A stretch of DNA of 6,539 nt from Burkholderiales bacterium (GTDB taxonomy: Bacteria; Pseudomonadota; Gammaproteobacteria; Burkholderiales; Burkholderiaceae_C), in the NCBI GenBank assembly GCA_947458895.1, contig CANHBY010000077.1, positions 1 to 6,539 of the forward strand. Reading direction: 5' to 3'. The notes beneath the pieces are model-generated. The model made no database searches, was not told the DNA's origin, and saw only the letters and a program-made list of their open reading frames with translations. This document shows positions 5,243 through 6,539 of this stretch, one piece after another. A program made the position numbers and the translations under genes. Position 1 is the first letter of the stretch. The number at the start of each line of letters is the position of its first letter.

Positions 5243-6499
5243 ACCCCCACCACGATCCAGCTCATCGGAGCCGCTTTGTTCGCCGTGGCCATTTTGCATA
5301 CCTTCTCGACCAAGTTCTTTGAGCGCTTGGCCCATACTCGGCCTGCCCACGCCGGTATTTGGCATTTGCTGGGTGAGGTGGAGGTGGTGTTTGGGTTCTG
5401 GGCCTTGGTGTTGGCGGTAGCGATGTTTTCGCTGGAGGGGCCAGAAGTGGCCACCCAGTACATTGACTCGCGCAATTTCACCGAGCCCTTGTTTGTCTTT
5501 GCGATCATGGTGATTGCGGGCACCCGGCCCATCTTGCAAACGGCCTCCGGCTTCGTGCAGCTGATCGCGAGGCTGGTGCCCCTGCCCGGCAGCATGGGGA
5601 CTTATTTCATTGTCATGATGTTTGTGCCCTTGCTGGGCTCATTCATCACCGAGCCTGCGGCCATGACCTTGGCGGCGTTGATTTTGTCGGAGCGTTTCTT
5701 CGCGAGCGGCGTGTCAGCACGCTTCAAGTACGCGACGCTGGGGGTGTTGTTCGTGAATATTTCCATTGGCGGCACGCTCACGCCGTTTGCGGCACCACCC
5801 GTGCTGATGGTGGCTGGCAAGTGGGGTTGGGACATCCAATTCATGATGAGCACTTTTGGTTGGAAGGCGGCGCTGGCCGTGGCGGTGAATGCTGTGGGCA
5901 TCACGGTTTTTCTGCGCAGCGAGCTGGCCAAGTTGGCAGCACCCGTTCAAAACCAGGACCGCCCGCCTGTGCCACTGGGTTTGGTCCTTGTGCACTTGCT
6001 CTTCCTGGTGGGCGTGGTGGTTTTTGCTCATCACCCACCTGTGTTCATGGGGCTGTTCCTCTTCTTCCTGGGGGTGTCTCATGCCTACGAGCATCATCAG
6101 GACCGCTTGATTTTGCGTGAGGGCTTGCTGGTGGCTTTCTTCTTGGCCGGCTTGGTGGTGTTGGGGGGGCAGCAGCAGTGGTGGCTGCAGCCCGTGCTGA
6201 TGAACATGAGCAGTGATGCGGTCTTTGTGGGCGCAACCCTGCTGACGGCCTTGACCGACAACGCAGCACTGACCTACCTGGGCTCGCTGGTGGAGGGGCT
6301 CTCTGACCCGTTCAAATACTCGCTGGTGGCCGGCGCCGTGACGGGCGGCGGCTTGACCATCATTGCCAATGCGCCCAACCCTGCCGGCGTTGCGATTTTG
6401 CGCGGCCATTTCAAGGATGGGGCGGTGCATCCGCTGGGCTTGCTGTTCGCGGCCATCCCGCCCACCTTGGTTGCGGCACTGGCTTTCAGGTTGCTGTGA
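5240..6499 (+). CDS. Putative Na+/H+ antiporter (PF07399 type)
   Basis: This 419-residue polytopic inner-membrane protein is very hydrophobic, with roughly ten to twelve membrane segments. It matches the uncharacterised putative Na+/H+ antiporter family (Pfam PF07399), so proton-coupled sodium export is an annotation by family, not shown. Conserved-looking blocks are GSFITEPAAMTLAALI (133-148), NISIGGTLTPFAAPPVLMVA (173-192), TALTDNAALTYLGSL (336-350) and GGGLTIIANAPNPAG (369-383). The second and fourth each follow an acidic or polar helix block, suggesting two inverted structural repeats as in the ion-transporter superfamily (ArsB/NhaD-like); this is inference. E138, D340 and N341 are candidate ion-site residues. 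A hydrophilic loop at about 231-245 separates the halves, and HAYEHHQDR (281-289) is a His-rich cytosolic or periplasmic loop. The start is TTG, chosen from the AGGAG RBS. It appears monocistronic. No terminator is visible in the 40 bases that follow. Confidence 0.88.
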   Translation: MTPTTIQLIGAALFAVAILHTFSTKFFERLAHTRPAHAGIWHLLGEVEVVFGFWALVLAVAMFSLEGPEVATQYIDSRNFTEPLFVFAIMVIAGTRPILQTASGFVQLIARLVPLPGSMGTYFIVMMFVPLLGSFITEPAAMTLAALILSERFFASGVSARFKYATLGVLFVNISIGGTLTPFAAPPVLMVAGKWGWDIQFMMSTFGWKAALAVAVNAVGITVFLRSELAKLAAPVQNQDRPPVPLGLVLVHLLFLVGVVVFAHHPPVFMGLFLFFLGVSHAYEHHQDRLILREGLLVAFFLAGLVVLGGQQQWWLQPVLMNMSSDAVFVGATLLTALTDNAALTYLGSLVEGLSDPFKYSLVAGAVTGGGLTIIANAPNPAGVAILRGHFKDGAVHPLGLLFAAIPPTLVAALAFRLL

Positions 6500-6502
6500 C
6501 AA

Positions 6503-6539
6503 CTACCCTGTCACTTGGTGCACGGCGCGCTCCCACCGG
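6503..6539 (-). CDS. Possible 3' end of a convergent gene
   Basis: Reading the minus strand from the window edge, one frame gives RWERAVHQVTG and then a TAG stop at 6503-6505, four bases past the antiporter stop. The codons are rich in G/C at the third position, like the real genes here. Another frame gives GGSAPCTK and a stop at 6511-6513. Eleven codons cannot be assigned to a family, and this may be plain intergenic sequence. Confidence 0.2.
   Translation of the reverse strand, partial: RWERAVHQVTG

Noticed and set aside
5004..5243. Plus-strand open frame of 79 codons in the intergenic region
   Set aside because: Its translation contains the SREGENP...WIPA pattern generated by dispersed repeats rather than a true protein.
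4937..5539. Minus-strand open frame of 200 codons between ilvE and the antiporter
   Set aside because: It runs antisense through the antiporter 5' end and the REP-like repeat, lacks a family signature and has no convincing RBS.
5714..6502. Minus-strand open frame of 262 codons rich in Gln and His
   Set aside because: Gln/His-rich translation is the typical antisense image of Leu/Val-rich membrane helices, here of the antiporter.

Overview
The window reads as ordinary chromosomal DNA from a betaproteobacterium of the order Burkholderiales, most likely family Comamonadaceae (Limnohabitans/Rhodoferax/Polaromonas/Acidovorax-like). This is a judgement from high GC content, strong G/C preference at third codon positions, and the gene families present (membrane-anchored cytochrome c5-like protein, an ilvE plus CHCC zinc-finger pair, a DUF protein familiar from Comamonadaceae). 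No database search was run.

Layout. (1) 1-746: a plus-strand gene for a membrane-anchored c-type cytochrome, followed by an intrinsic terminator. (2) 716-3608: a tightly packed minus-strand run, read purU (formyl-THF deformylase) -> NTF2/SnoaL-like small protein -> YheT-type alpha/beta hydrolase -> DUF protein. Spacings are +10, +2 and -8 bp, so this is very probably one operon. A candidate sigma-70 promoter for it lies at 3730-3758. Its last gene converges on the cytochrome gene, and the cytochrome terminator overlaps its final codons. (3) 3760-4901: a second minus-strand pair, ilvE (branched-chain aminotransferase) -> small CHCC zinc-finger protein, 14 bp apart. (4) 4902-5239: a 338-bp divergent intergenic region holding a decayed copy of a dispersed inverted repeat (REP-like). 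(5) 5240-6499: a plus-strand putative Na+/H+ antiporter with a TTG start and a very good ribosome-binding site. (6) 6500-6539: a short tail, possibly the 3' end of a convergent gene.

How the genes fit together. PurU hydrolyses 10-formyl-THF to formate and THF, balancing one-carbon units against purine and glycine/serine metabolism. IlvE makes or degrades valine, leucine and isoleucine. The cytochrome is a respiratory electron carrier and the antiporter concerns ion/pH homeostasis. The NTF2-like protein, YheT-type hydrolase and DUF protein have no established substrate, and their co-transcription with purU is the only functional hint.

I see no phage, IS element, CRISPR array, toxin-antitoxin pair, tRNA or rRNA, and no convincing previously undescribed system. 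The findings are modest: an overlapping-hairpin terminator inside a convergent gene's end, small repeats and hairpins in the purU leader, a degenerate REP-like element, non-ATG starts, and conserved-looking but uncharacterised gene pairings.
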